Origin: Prinia subflava
Lineage: Eukaryota; Chordata; Aves; Passeriformes; Cisticolidae
Assembly (NCBI RefSeq): GCF_021018805.1
Contig: NC_086248.1
Coordinates: 23,072,922-23,136,921, forward strand
Direction of reading: 5' to 3'
DNA length: 64,000 nucleotides
Shown: piece by piece, positions 25,092 through 37,739 of the stretch
How positions within the stretch are numbered: the stretch's first letter is position 1
Layout of the letters: each line of letters opens with the position of its first letter
Position numbers and translations under genes: made by a program
The notes under the pieces: model-generated
What the model saw: only the letters and a program-made list of their open reading frames with translations
Told to the model about the DNA's origin: nothing
The model's database searches: none

Positions 25092-25249
25092 TAGGGTCGG
25101 AACTCCCTTTTATTGAAACAGGCTTTCTGAAACACTTGATTGCAGTGTGATACTCACCAAACTATAATTATCAACAGGGAAGAATATCCTGCATTGCACT
25201 TTCTAAAAGCAGTTTGCTTAGGTAAGAGCATTAACAACAGTATCAGCAG

Positions 25250-25580
25250 CAAAAGCTCCTGGCTGCGTGCTAGGCTGGGTACATGCACAGAAGGAGCAGC
25301 TCGTGTGATACTCACGGGATGCTTACCACAGCTTGAGAGCCTGGCCCAGGCCCAGCTTTATATTTGGATGACACCAGTGCAGCAGTCACCTTAGTCCTGT
25401 CGTGAGGCAGTGCAAACACCACGTCCCTGACACGTGGTGCAAGTGCAAAGCAAAGCTGGCTTGAAACTCCTCTGCTGAGCTGGGGAGCGCAGCCACTCTG
25501 CACCAGGTGTGCACCCCCATGGTGACAGAGACAGCAAGGGGAGGCTGGTATTAGCAAGTGCAGTATTTCTGGCATAAATA
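25250..25580. other. GC-richer patch containing an E-box hairpin
   Basis: About 330 bp of clearly higher GC than both flanks, not matching CR1 or any LTR I can identify. It contains CACCACGT-CCCTGAC-ACGTGGTG (25417-25439), a perfect 8-bp inverted repeat whose right arm includes a CACGTG E-box. Two overlapping minus-strand frames (64 and 87 codons) cross it, with no recognised protein. It could be a regulatory element, an old retroelement, or part of an unannotated exon. Confidence 0.4.
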
Positions 25581-27540
25581 TGCAAATCTACCTCTCTACA
25601 GGGAAAAATTAATAGAGGTGGTAATGATCATCACCATCTTAGTTGTTCATATTGCTTAAAAAAAAAAACAAACTTGAGTGGGATTGTTATTGCGTTTTAA
25701 TTGCTCTTTGCAAGTTTTATTGATTTTATTCTGACATACATAGAAGACAAAGTACATATACCGTAACTGCTAGCATTTAAAATGGAAAATAATGGTTTTT
25801 AGCTGCAAACTGGGGTATACTACAGCACATCAGGAGATTTCTTTGTTAATTATTTCCTGTCTTAGACATGCTCAGAGGTCATTCATTGCTTTCTAAATTT
25901 GAAAGCTTATTGCAGACCAGTCCAAGGTTATATAACTCTCCAAACATAATTGTTCTCTGTACAATGTTAGCTAACAAGTAATTATAACTACTAGCTGCTC
26001 CCAGCTGATAATATGCTCAGGAAATTAATATATTTGGAGTTGTCAGTTTAGGTCAAATTATTTGAGAAAACGCCTGACTTGAGAAAATGCCTGACTTAAG
26101 AGAGAGTACAAGTAAAGAGAGAGTAAAATGCCAAAAGAGAGTATTCAGATATAAGTAATTGTATAGCATGTGCTGTCCTTAAAATTGAATAATTTAAAAT
26201 TGAAATCTCTCAAAATTTACAATCCCTAAGATAATTTTTCTCAGAATTTTGAAATTTTGAAAAAGCATTATATTGATATCATTTTGAGAAATACTGCAAG
26301 ATCAACTCTAGGACCACATGCCAGGTGGCAAAGGAGATACATGGTTTGCATCTATCTTTAACTAAATTGCTAGTTCAAAGTCAATAATTGTATAGCCATC
26401 TTGGATACCAGAGGAAGCCTCTTCTACCATCTAGTCATACTAAATATACACTTACTTTCAAAGTAATGGAAGTCTTTTAATTTAAAAAATTCTGCTTTCA
26501 AAGATTTTCTTCCATACATTGGATTGTGTTGTTCTGGGTTTTTTCCTTGAGTTTTAACACTCTTAGGACACTATTTTTCTAAGTACTGTATTACAAAGAA
26601 AAACTAATCAAAAACCATCTAGGAAATAAGAAATTAGGTGCCAATGAAAAAATAATTTCAAAATGAGGAAAAAAGAAAAGGGGTGGAAAGGAGCCTGGTA
26701 ACTTAAACCCCCAGTTTTCTCTAGACGCTGAAAAATCACTGGAGCACAAAATTCAGAACTGAGTTCTTAAAATTATTACAGTAACATTTTAGCAAAAGAT
26801 ACAGTACTGATTTCAGGCCAGAACACATGGCTAGAAGAAATGGAAAATGTCACAACTTTCAGTGATTTGAGAGGCCTTTCAGCTTTGAGATGTTTAATGG
26901 ATCAGCCATCATTGTAGCAGAACAAGAAGTGCCAGAGAATAATCTACATTAGTGCTCAGAGGCCAACAGACACCAGCTCTGCCAGGAGCCCTACAGCTAT
27001 GTACAACTACCTGTATGTCTCTCAGTGCCTTTAGACCTCAAAGCCAGCACTGGTATGGGCCCTTTGCCATTCTTTCACTAATTTCACCAGGATTTTAAAG
27101 CATTTTACATTTATTCGGATTATGTACCAAGGTAAATGGAACTGGACCAATAGGCTAGGGAGTAACATTGGCATTTTTGCCAGAAAATATGAGAATATAT
27201 GTCATAAAGTGTTGATTCTCCAGAAGTCAATGTGGAAAGGGCAGAAACCAATGAGAACATTCCGTTTAAGAATATGTACTCATCTTTTCTTTTTAATTCT
27301 TCTAGGACATGCAGAGTTCCAGAGTATCTTTTGAAACTGTGCAAGTTAATTTTAGGAAGTATATTATCTGCACCAGAAAAACTTCTTGCAAAAGTTGTTT
27401 CTTGTCCCAAAACATCAGCTTTGCTTTATGTGTTTATCAGCTGTTGTCACCTCAGAAATACTACATGTTGTACTACAACTGCATAGTTTTTTTCAGCCTT
27501 TCCAGAAAAGAGTTTTGAGTTTTGAATGCCCTTGTATCAC
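25581..27540. other. unique AT-rich DNA, no gene recognised
   Basis: Aside from the 17-bp tandem duplication at 26062-26095, no recognisable structure. Short frames at 27120-27518 overlap each other on both strands and look non-coding. Confidence 0.5.
26062..26095. repeat. 17-bp tandem duplication
   Basis: TTGAGAAAACGCCTGAC is followed directly by TTGAGAAAATGCCTGAC, with one C/T difference. A purine-rich stretch with repeated AAGAGAGAGTA follows. Confidence 0.85.
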
Positions 27541-27541
27541 A

Positions 27542-28128
27542 TGTGTGAGGACTTAAAGAATGCAGCTGCATGTCTGAAAACATGGTCTCCATAAGATAGG
27601 TCACCACAACAGGAACTGGAGATAAGCACAGACGGCAAAACAGGAAGACATTAATTCCAGGCCCAAAAAAGGTGAGGGTTTGGAATTAGCATATCAAACA
27701 AAATGCCACTGTGGAAATTGTGGAAACTTAAAATTTATCCAGACAAAAAAAATTGCACAGTGGAAAACTGGGAAAGGATACACATGCCAGCCCAAGCTGT
27801 GGGAATGGCATCCATTCCCATGGATACCTGGGATTGGACTGTACAAAAGTGTTACCTCCACAAGAACGATCCCTAACACCAAAGACCAGGATGAAGAAGG
27901 ACCAGCAGGATGTCACAAGAATCCATATTCTGATGATATGTTTTGCTTAATCTCTCTCTCTCTCTGTCTCACTCTGTCCCCCTCTCCCTCCTTCCTCTTC
28001 CTATTTCTTTTTATCTCTCTACCTCACATTTACTGTTAAATAAAATCTGCACGATTGATTTTGCCATATGGTCTTGTTTGCACCTTAATTTAGGCAGAAG
28101 CATCTTTTCTAATCAGATCTTAACAACA
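27542..28128 (+). mobile_element. ERV solo LTR (boundaries approximate)
   Basis: The right end, TTAGGCAGAAG...GATCTTAACAACA, has the CA-terminated look of a U5 end. AATAAA (28039-28044) precedes a T/G-rich stretch in R/U5 position, and a pyrimidine tract (27951-28020) lies just upstream. The left start is placed at TGTGAGGAC by appearance only, and no matching flanking duplication was found. A 119-codon plus-strand frame across the pyrimidine tract is not a gene. Orientation is plus from the poly(A) signal. Confidence 0.6.
27951..28020. repeat. (CT)n / pyrimidine-rich tract
   Basis: A 70-bp C/T-rich stretch beginning with a TC dinucleotide run, inside the LTR just upstream of its poly(A) signal. 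Confidence 0.9.
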
Positions 28129-31100
28129 TAATTCTCCTTCACATTATATTTCAGAAGAATGAAAAATCTCCTCTGCCATTTAGGGCAGTATTTTGAATAA
28201 CTTCATCCCAACAAAACCTGTCATTTTATAGTAGATATTACAGTATCAAAGTATTTTTCCTGCTGAATTTGCTTTCTCAATCTTCAGAGACTTCACCTTT
28301 ACTCAGAAAAAGCATGCAGTCAGCTGAACTAAAAAATGTTGCGAACCCTAGTGGGCAGCCTTTACCCAAGATGTACTGGCTGTTACAAAAAAAAAAAAAA
28401 AAAAAAAAAAAAGCCTTTTTGTCTGAGACATTTCCTGTTATTCATTTGCTTTTCTTGGTGGAAATTGCAAAATATGCATTTAGTTCACACTGTGCATGCT
28501 TTGTAGAAATATGTATCCCCTGTATGCCTCATTTGGCTTAGAGTTGTGGTAGTTCTATACCCATTCTTTAAACACTTCTTAGTTCCACTGGGTTGAGCTT
28601 TCAAGTCTATTTCTCTTTGATGCACCTCCTAGTTGCTGGGGCTTGTTAAAAAATGACTGCAAAAGACCATGCTAGAGCCATCACACCACAGAAAGGCTCT
28701 AATATACCAGAGAATATGCACTGACACCCTATGTGAGCTACACATCCACCCAATTTCCCAGATATCCTCAAATTAATTGCTCTACTGCTCTACTTCTCTC
28801 TTTTTTTTAACATGGCCAATGGCAATGTCACATCCATCTGGCTAAAGTTTTGAGACTCTTCCTGAGGATACTCATGACTTAATTCTCATCTTAGACAGTA
28901 AACTATTCTCCTACTGTCTTAGCTATAACTGAACCATGCTGTCACCTATTCCTCTCCCTTTCAACAATGATCTCCAAAGGAAGACCTGTAAAGAATTGCA
29001 TCACTGCACTTGTATCTCATTTTGATCCTCAGCAGAGACCTCTGTTTCTTCGGCATCCTCTTGGTCTTCAAATTCAGGTGGTTGTGTCTATGTACAGTTT
29101 ATAAATTATTGTACAGCTTACTCTGTGAAAGGAACACCATTATCAGCAGATAAGTAGACCCAGCTACTTAAGCCCATGTAAACTGTTAAGGTTCCTTATT
29201 TACAGCAGATTTTTTTTTTGTGAAATCAATAGAATAGTTTGTAATGGGATCTTTGTCCTCTTTTAAATTCACTTCTATTCATACAGTTTGCTGGAGTCAG
29301 TCTCTGATAAGGCTAACCCACAAATACCTGCCAGGCAAGAGGCAATTTCTATCAATAGAAAATCTGTAAAGGGCAGCTGGAGTTATTTAAGACAGGAACT
29401 GAAGTGGCTTTTAGCTGCCTGAAAAATTATATATTCTTTGTGAGACTGGTGAATCTTAGCACTGGTTCACTAATAATGTGGATGGTGATACCTCACGACA
29501 TTATCACTTCACAAATTAATAGATCTTTACTCAAAATTGGTTCTGACTATCAGAAATCTAAGAAGTATAAGATGGCTATATATTTGGGAAAACACAGTAG
29601 CTTTTTTTTTTTTTTTTAGGAAACTGGCAAGTTCTGGTCATGTGGTTTATAAGCTCATATTCACATTGATAAACTCCTACTGATCTAATTAATCATACCT
29701 ATCTCATCAAATTTACTGTCAATCTGGCCTCCAGTTTAGAGCTAATTAAAAAAAAAAACCTGAAGTGATTATAACTTCTAAAGACACAGCTTATTTTCAC
29801 CAGAAAAAAAGTAACTTTGAGTAAAGTGCTCTCTTTCAGTAATATGCAGCTTTCCTGACCAAGCACATTTTCACTTGGGCTTGGTTTCACATACTACATT
29901 TTTAGCCAGGTTTGTAACCTAATTGTATGAGAGAAACACAATTAAGTATTTCACTTGAAAGGGGGAGCTATTAGTTCAATACCAGTCTTCCCCATTAAGT
30001 GCTAATGTCACTGAGGACAGAAGATTTCCTTTAGAAGTTAAGGGCATACATAGTAAAGAAGGATACGTACCAAAAAGGGAGTTATTTCAATGCTTTGAAT
30101 AATTTATTTGACGTTTACTAGTATCACAGTATCTGGTTTACTCATTTCACATAACAAAGCACATGCCTGGTCCAGTGCTTGCAGGCACCATTTAGATCTT
30201 TACTGCATAGTAGACTATGAATATTTTCTAAAGTTAATAAAGCATTCTTTTCCTTTCACAGCAGAAAACTATTCTGGTACTAAGAAAAGTGTAGCATTCA
30301 GCAAATATTTTGAGCTTTCAGCTATATCTGTTGTTAAATTAGCACAATCTTTAGTTTTCACCCTTTTCTGGCTAATCTAGCCAGCTAGAATAAAACAACT
30401 AACCCATTATAGTGTTTGGAAAGAATACACAGTAGAAAGCCCAGGGATGGAACCAGAAGCCAGTTTTGTCTCTAAAGTAGATTCAGAAGCTACCTTGTGG
30501 ATTTTCAGTAAGTGTGACAAAAGAGTTGGAGACTACAGCAGGCTAGATTCTTTTAGCTACAACTAAAAAAGAGATCTGAGTCACTTTACAGCATTTTGAC
30601 TTCATGAAACCTGTAGCATGCTGTCAACCTACACAGAAGTCCAGCCTTTCATCTAAGTAAATCAGGCTGCAGGAAATGAGCCAAGTCAAGGTCACAATGT
30701 AGGGGAGAAATCTTGGATTCAAGTTCCATATGGAGTGTCTCTTTAGGAACTCTTGTGTTGAACCACACAATAAAATGGGAGGAAAGCAACGTGAGGATTG
30801 CTCTCAACATCTGTAACTGTGTTACAATTATAGAATCTTTCACACTGTATCATCAGCAGACATCTTATAGCTACAAAACTTCACTGGCTGGTTCTGAACT
30901 TCTGACAAATCGACCAAAAAGCCCCATCTCCATGAGCTCCTAGGAAAGGCCAATTGGCTTAGGCATGAGTGCTGAAATGTGGCATCCTCTTCACTTCCAG
31001 GAATAGGTCACACAGAATGGAGCTGAGGAGTCAGCAAAAGAGGACAGTGATGGAAATAAGCATAAGGTAAAAGTTATATGAAGATCTATTTTTGGCTTCA

Positions 31101-34100
31101 GAAGAACAAAAGGGAAACTGTGTGTGGGTCTAGGTTGGGAGCTGTTCCTGTGCTGTTCTTCAACAGTTTTTATCTTAATTTCAGAAACTGAGTGCCATGT
31201 TTGCCCACCAAAATGATAATCACCGAGTTCTACAACCTTAGAGTCAACAGATGAGTCAGTGCATTGCCAGGGAGGGAAGGGAATGGAAACAGTGGGACCA
31301 CAACGAGAGGCTTGTGGGAACAAGCTTAGGAAAGAAAGGATGCCTACTGACATCCCTGTGATTTATGTTTCTACTGGTTACAAGACCTGAGGAGAACAGC
31401 AGTCCAGAAAGGGAATTTTGACCATGATGAGGTAAAGGAAAGGAACTTTTGGTAATAGTTGTAAAGCAAGGTGAGACAGAAGAGAGAAAGCTCTCCTGGC
31501 ACAAAGGAATCTGCACTCAACTCAGTTTGTGAGTCAAACACAGACCAGGAGATTGCACCCATGTTTACATTTTGGGATACAGCCTGCTCTCGGTGCCTCA
31601 ATGCAAGGGGCACGATGCAACCTGTGTTTATATGTCCCATGCAATCTTCTAAACCATGGCCAAGCATTGTCCAGGACAGAAAAAGCTGGCACCAGCCAGA
31701 ATTGTGCCAGGGAGCTTACAGATAATGATACATCAGTGCTCAAATTGTGCCATGGCACAGTGATTTTATGTCTTATGGAAGTAGCTTATGAAACTATCTT
31801 AGGCAGTAGGAAGGAGGCTACTATGGTATGCAAGACAGCATTACTGCTATGACAGCACTATGCAACAGCTGAATATAACTTTGAAATGCATTTGCAAGTA
31901 AACCATAGCTGCAGTACTTGAAGCATCTGAAAATTTATGAAATTAAAATCCTTCACCCATATGAAAAATAACCCCTTACACTGGATGCCAGGTAAGTGGT
32001 AAATAGCTGGCCACTACAAAATCTAACTATGGCATACTAGCTTCTCCTGTGTTATAGGAATTCATTCACTACATAGTTTTCTGGAAGGGACACCTGTTAG
32101 GCCTAATTTGGGTTATATTATGAATTACAGAGAGAAAACGCATTTCTGTAAATTTCTGGAATTATCATATGGGGACACAGAAATTTTCCATTGCTTAAGT
32201 GGTAAATTCAGGGTTTTCTGTAGGTTGCAGCAAATTGTGGAGATTTGTGACATCTTTCTGGAAGGTATGCTGGTGGCATGCTCTTCTGGGAATGCAGAAG
32301 AGCTATATCATTCAGATTAAGTCACTAAGAATTGACTCTGAATTCTCAAGCAGTTTACTAAACTAGAAGAGATTATAATAAATGGAAAAAGTGAGAAGCC
32401 AGCAACAGTCTCTCTCTCTGAGGGCATCCAAGGCAAACTCAAGCAGATTTTAATGAGTTTGTTTATGGGAGTGCAGATATTACTTCTGGAATTACAAGAG
32501 ATGCATCCATAGAAACCAATTTATATTACCATTCCACCAGTGCTGTTTCTAAGTTGAATGAAACAGAAGATCACAAGATGGGGTGATGAACTCTAAGCAG
32601 GACAGTTCTTCTGTTTTACAGCAATTCAAAGCAAAACACACTGTCATTTTTGGGCCCCCAGGGTCACTATTTGAAGATAATCTCTTTGGGGGGGGCGGTG
32701 GGGATCAGGTAAACCCATAGCCCTTCTTAATTCCTGGAGGTGTTGATTGCTTATATTTCAGGTAATACCTATGGTGAAGAAGAGAACTGCCAGCTATCTG
32801 TATGGGCAAGGCTTTACTGATGTCGAGCTAAGGAACAGGCAGGCCTGTAGCTGCCATGGTCAGTCTATATTTGGGAAAGGAGCATGCCAGGAGAATGCTG
32901 CAGGATAAGCAGCAGCCTGCCAGTCACTACAACTGATGTGCTCAGACACAGAGATCACCTGGTTATTATAAATCATACAAGAGTAAGGCAAAAGTTGGAA
33001 AACACACTAAATTGTCATCCTAAACATTTACCTCTCTAACATGAAGGGCAGCTATACTTTCTCCAGTCCTTCTAAAAACTTTCAGTGAAAGAAACATGCT
33101 GTGGTCTGTGGGCTGTCTCTTCCAGTGTTTTGTTAGTTTTACTGATATCCAACCTGTATATTTCTACTTGAAATTTACTAATTTCAATTAAATACTAATT
33201 TACTTTACAAAAGCTTGTTTGGTTGTAATAAGATTCATCAGTCTCTGACTGCTTATGCTGCTCCACCCAGATGGAGACCTTGAGGTAACACAACAGATCC
33301 TTGAAGGATGAGAGAGAGGTTGGCACTGCATTAAACCCCAATTATTCCTTCCATCCTGGAAGGATCTTTGCTTTTATGAATCAAGTCAAATGCTATAAAT
33401 TGTTCACAACTGGTAACGAAATTAGCTCTTTCTTCTTTTTCAAATGCTTTGTGTTTAACTAAGTTTTCAGAAAAAACACAACTGATTTCAGTATTGCCAA
33501 TGGGGTTTCTGCTTTAAAAAAAGTCAGAGCTTCCTGTTTCCAAATGGACTCCATATTTCCAGATTTTTTTCTATAAACTGCTACTTACATTAAGTACATT
33601 TTACTGCATATAGAAATGAAGTGCTGCTCTAAGATATGTTGATGTTGTCTGTGGTGCCCACCGCTATAGCTGCCTTTAGATTATATTCAAATTCATGCCA
33701 AAAACTCTTAGTAAGTCAGTAAAGCTGCTTTCACTTGCACTATTTATCATTAATCTGAATAGAACTTACATGGACTAACAAATGGAAGAAAATTAGTATA
33801 AATCTTAAATGAACCAATCCACCTATAAAGGAATCTGAGATTTTTAATTGCATACAGAGATGTGCAAGCAAGAATCAGTTTTGACTGACCATTGTTTTAT
33901 ACCATAAAAAACATAGAAAAAACTACAGCAAGGACAATTTGTGTTACAGATTTTACTTACAGAGAGCACTTGGAGGTCTCTCTGTGTAAGGACTGAAGAA
34001 CTTGGGGGTTAAGTACTCTTGGTACTCCTAAAAGGAAGGAAATAACAGAATAAAAATCCTAGCAGAAAAAATCCCAAAATCTAGACAGCAACCTGGGAAC

Positions 34101-37049
34101 AACATTTCATTCCAGTAGTTATCCAGAAATCTGATTTCCTTTGCTTTGTGTCAGGCTCTTAGCATTATTGTTGCAGTTAAGGGAACTTTATGAGAATGAT
34201 TAAAATAAAACTTCTTGGAGGAGAGGTGCCACAAGAGACTGCAGCATCACTTGGGAAGTCATTTATCTACTGTGAAAACACAGGTCTCTTGCTTTATTAA
34301 ACATCTCTGTACAACTCTCCTTGATATCTGCAGCCAGATATTCACCTGGCACGGTTCCATGGAAATCAATGGACCCATATTGACTTACACAAGCTGAAAA
34401 TCTGAACCTCTGAGTTTATTACAACATCACTAAAAGGGCTGATTAATTGTAGGATGGCATCACAATATGATAATAATGCTCAGAAACCTCCAGAGTGGAA
34501 TAGAAATTTATTATGTCTTTCTGCAGCGTATTTATTTTATGTAACCTACCTCTTTTTCAGTTGTGGGGGAGCTTTTTGTTTTATTTTTTAAATACGAATG
34601 GTAACCTTGTTACCATCTCTGGTTTACCCTGCAAAAACATCATGACTTTGTTGTACTATGTATTTCCTGAAATCCTGATTGTCACTGGGTCTCTGGTACA
34701 CAATGATCCTCTTGAAGAAGAGGATACATTCTCCATTTGACAACATCCTACAGAAGATGTGTCCTTCCTGTCCTGTACCTCCTTCAGTCTCAACCTCTGC
34801 TCCACAGAGGGGCTTGCTGCCTGTGCTGCTGGCCAGCCCTGATACAGCACAGCTGGGACAAAAGCTAAGCTGGAATCAGGATTCTGGGACAAAGCTGTGC
34901 AGGAGAGACCTAAAAAACTCTGTCAAGGCCTCCTCCAGCTTTACTCATGCATTTAAGCTGTAGCTGTTTTCCTTGGTTCTGGTCTGAGCCATGCTGGAGG
35001 TGTGCCTGTGCCTGGCCAATATCCTGACCTGATTTGACCTCAGACTTTCCTGAACTATTACAGTCACCAGTTACCATCACCACACCTGCCCTGTCCCCCT
35101 TGCTTAGGCACAATTAGACTGACCCTTTCTTATGAGAACACTGTCCTACCACCTTGCCATTGCCCCGGCTCCTGCTTGCCTTCCCTGCAGATTAGCCTGC
35201 TCTTGTTGCTTACTGAGAAGATGAAAATAATGAAGTGAAAACCCTTAAATACAGCACAGAACTGCTACTGCAGCAGGCATAAATAAGAGATATGTTGTTG
35301 CTTTTCCAAAACTAAGATAAACAAATGTCCCTTACAGGATCATTCTTATTTATTATTATATTTAGCAGGAGTAGCAAAAATTGAGCCTCTCTTTTTGTTT
35401 GTTTTGCTATGCATAAATCTTCTGTTTACTAAGAGTTCATAATCTCAGAAGGCAAATGGCAGAGAGAAAATTGCATCCAAAACACCATTGTACAAGCAAA
35501 TAATTTCTCTGCTTTTGCTTAATTTTAATAATGTGAGTGGGTAGTGGCACGTTTCCCACACTGTAGATGTATCAGCTGTCCTGCAGAAGTGTGAGACACG
35601 CTCTAGGGTTTACCCCAGCCTATTGGTGTCCTGAGGAGTCCCTGTAGCTCCTGCAGCTGTGACACAGTGCCTCGGGCCTCCTTTACCCACCACATGGGGA
35701 AATACAGACAGCAAAGGAGACCAGGTCCTGTGCTATAGGGAAGGTTGGGCCTCTTCATGAAGGATCCCACACAGAAGTCACAACAGAAGAATTGTTTAGC
35801 CCCCTGCAGCCTCATGCCATCATTCCTGTCCTGTCACAAATTCAGCAAGGGGAAATGAGATGAGCTGGTGCAGAGGGGCAGAGATACATCCCCCACAGTA
35901 TCCACCTTGCTGAGTCTCATGGGCTAGGGTGGGAGGAAAAGCCGAGGTCTGAATCAAACCATCCTTGACTGGCTTATCTCCTAAATCTGTTTCATGGTAC
36001 ATCTGGGTCAGGAGAGGTAAAATGAAAAAACCCCAAAGGTAATAAACTTAATGCATCAGGCTCCAGCCCTGGTTGCATAGTTTAATTCTAAAAGAAAAAA
36101 GTCCTAAAACTTACTTATAAGACCATAAGTAGTCAGTAACAATGTAAAGTCAAAATATTTTTAACAGACAACTCTTAGGAGAATTAAACTTTGCAAATGG
36201 CAAGTTCTCTTTTCACAGAGGAGTGTTACAGTGCTGCATACTCACCCTAGCAGCAACACTAAATGTTAATAACACGAAGAAATTAGGTACAAGTCTGATA
36301 TTTTGGTGTAATGTTCCTCAGCATGAGTAGCTTCCTAAAATGGCAGCAGGCATGACACATTAATTCTAATGCAGCTGCTGATATGAAATGGTGCTTTGAA
36401 GTGTTTTGGGGAGCCAGGATGGCAGCAGAAGCACCCAGGTCCCATGACATGCCAAACCTAGAGCATTGCAGTTCAGCAGCTCATTAAGCATTTCAATCAT
36501 GCCTTGCAGTTCTCTGAATTGTGGTCTTTCCAGTACATCAATTTTTTTTCTCTAATTATATTGATTTTAGCAAATTGCAGTGTCCTTCTGTTGATTTTCA
36601 ACTACGTATAGCAAAAACTTGCAATGTGAGAGAAGAAACAAACTCATTGTGCTCCAGCAAGTTATTCTATTCCTTTAGACCTTCCATAGAATAAAACAAA
36701 GACATCAGAGTAAAGAACATATGAAAATATTGCAGTTACTACGAAAATAAACAGAAGCTAAGTTTTTAAATTAATATAGACCTTACATCCATCACTCAGG
36801 AAAAAAAGACCAGTCAATTGTCTGGAGCACCAGCTCTATAATTACACACCCATTTATCTTTAGTGTGTGGAGGATTTAATTGCCTATGCCCAGCTCTATC
36901 TTTGGGTCATCACAATAGACCGACTGTGTGCTAGCACCTGCCATCTGCAGGCTGTCTTCCCACACCAGAGACCTGAATTCTAGCCCATACTCCAGACTAA
37001 ATCATGTTTTCAAAAGGCAGAGAACTCCTAAAAATCTGCTCAATTAATT
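28129..37049. other. unique DNA, no gene recognised
   Basis: A long stretch with no recognised gene. It holds an A26 run (28387-28412), a T run at about 29601-29618, and a G-rich run near 32688-32704. Segments at 30.95-31.85, 34.75-35.2 and 35.6-36.0 kb are somewhat GC-richer and carry overlapping short frames on both strands. They may be very old retroelements, but I cannot assign them. Confidence 0.45.
28387..28412. repeat. A26 homopolymer
   Basis: Twenty-six consecutive A residues. No AATAAA is directly upstream and no retroposed body is recognisable to its left, so a poly(A) tail origin is unproven. Confidence 0.95.
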
Positions 37050-37739
37050 AGGGGCTGCCATACAACTTCCAGAAAACCAGCAATGCAAGCCCCATCTTGT
37101 TGCTCCCCCATGAAGATGAGCTGTGCTTCCCTGACAGGGTGCCTGGGAAAACTCGGGCTAGCCCCTTCCCAGACCTGATGAGAGTGGCCCTCCCTGACCA
37201 CTCCTGGTCTGGGCAGCGGTAGAGCAGGGTGCCACTCCTCCTCGCAGCAGCAGTGCTGCTCTGCAGGACACCTTGGGTGGAATGCGCCGAGGGTCAGAGT
37301 AAGAGACAAGGGAGGGATCTTCTGTATGTTTGCCAAGGAAGGACTATTTCCAAGGAAGGGTCAGGGACAGAAAACAAGAACCAAGCCTGAACCAGAATTT
37401 TTAAATGGGGATGGAACAAGGGGAGGGTATACTACAGAAACCAATCAGCGACAGAGGAGGAGCTCAACGAGGGACTTAAAAAACCATGAGCATTGGGAAA
37501 ATGCAAGGGGAGGATAGAACTTAAGAGGACCAACAGGGTGTCGAGGAGCATAGAATTTTCTGGACTTGAGGCGGGGTCAGCCATGGATTGACAACATTAG
37601 GAGGCAGGGTCAGGGAAGGAGTTTGGGCAGGGGGTTGGCTCAAGGGAGGATTGACACAGGACATTCTGAAACAAGGGCAGGTCCAGGGAATGAGGGACAG
37701 TTGGCAAAGGGGAAGTGACAACTCAGGAGACACCAAACA
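37050..37739 (-). mobile_element. ERV LTR (copy B), minus strand, decayed
   Basis: It is a diverged relative of the LTR at 18.70-19.24 kb in the same orientation. The minus strand starts TGTTTGGTGTCTCC and keeps the same spacing to CTGTC and CCAACCCCCTGCC. The TATA box of copy A corresponds here to a mutated TTTAAAA-like word near 37400, and its AATAAA to a mutated word near 37346, so promoter and poly(A) signal look dead. The left edge is uncertain, since similarity to copy A runs to about 37080, and no clean duplication was found. Frames on both strands across it are shadows. Confidence 0.75.

Larger units (their letters stand above)
21518..25250. other. unique AT-rich DNA, no gene recognised
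   Basis: Open frames are few and short. Two perfect hairpins (24677-24701 and 25074-25091) stand out near the right end and are listed separately. Confidence 0.5.

Noticed and set aside
27680..28039. 119-codon plus-strand ORF
   Set aside because: It spans the pyrimidine tract and U3-like part of an LTR, and its C-terminus is low complexity.
30991..31852. Overlapping frames of 75-120 codons on both strands
   Set aside because: No domain, no splice pattern, and mutual overlap on opposite strands. They are probably a by-product of slightly higher GC content.
32688..32704. G-rich run as a possible G-quadruplex
   Set aside because: It is essentially one long G run with a short second one, and the spacing of four separate G tracts is not convincing.
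18700..37739. Possibility that the two related minus-strand LTRs are the ends of one 19-kb provirus
   Set aside because: They are strongly diverged from each other, no internal retroviral sequence of that family lies between them, and other insertions do.
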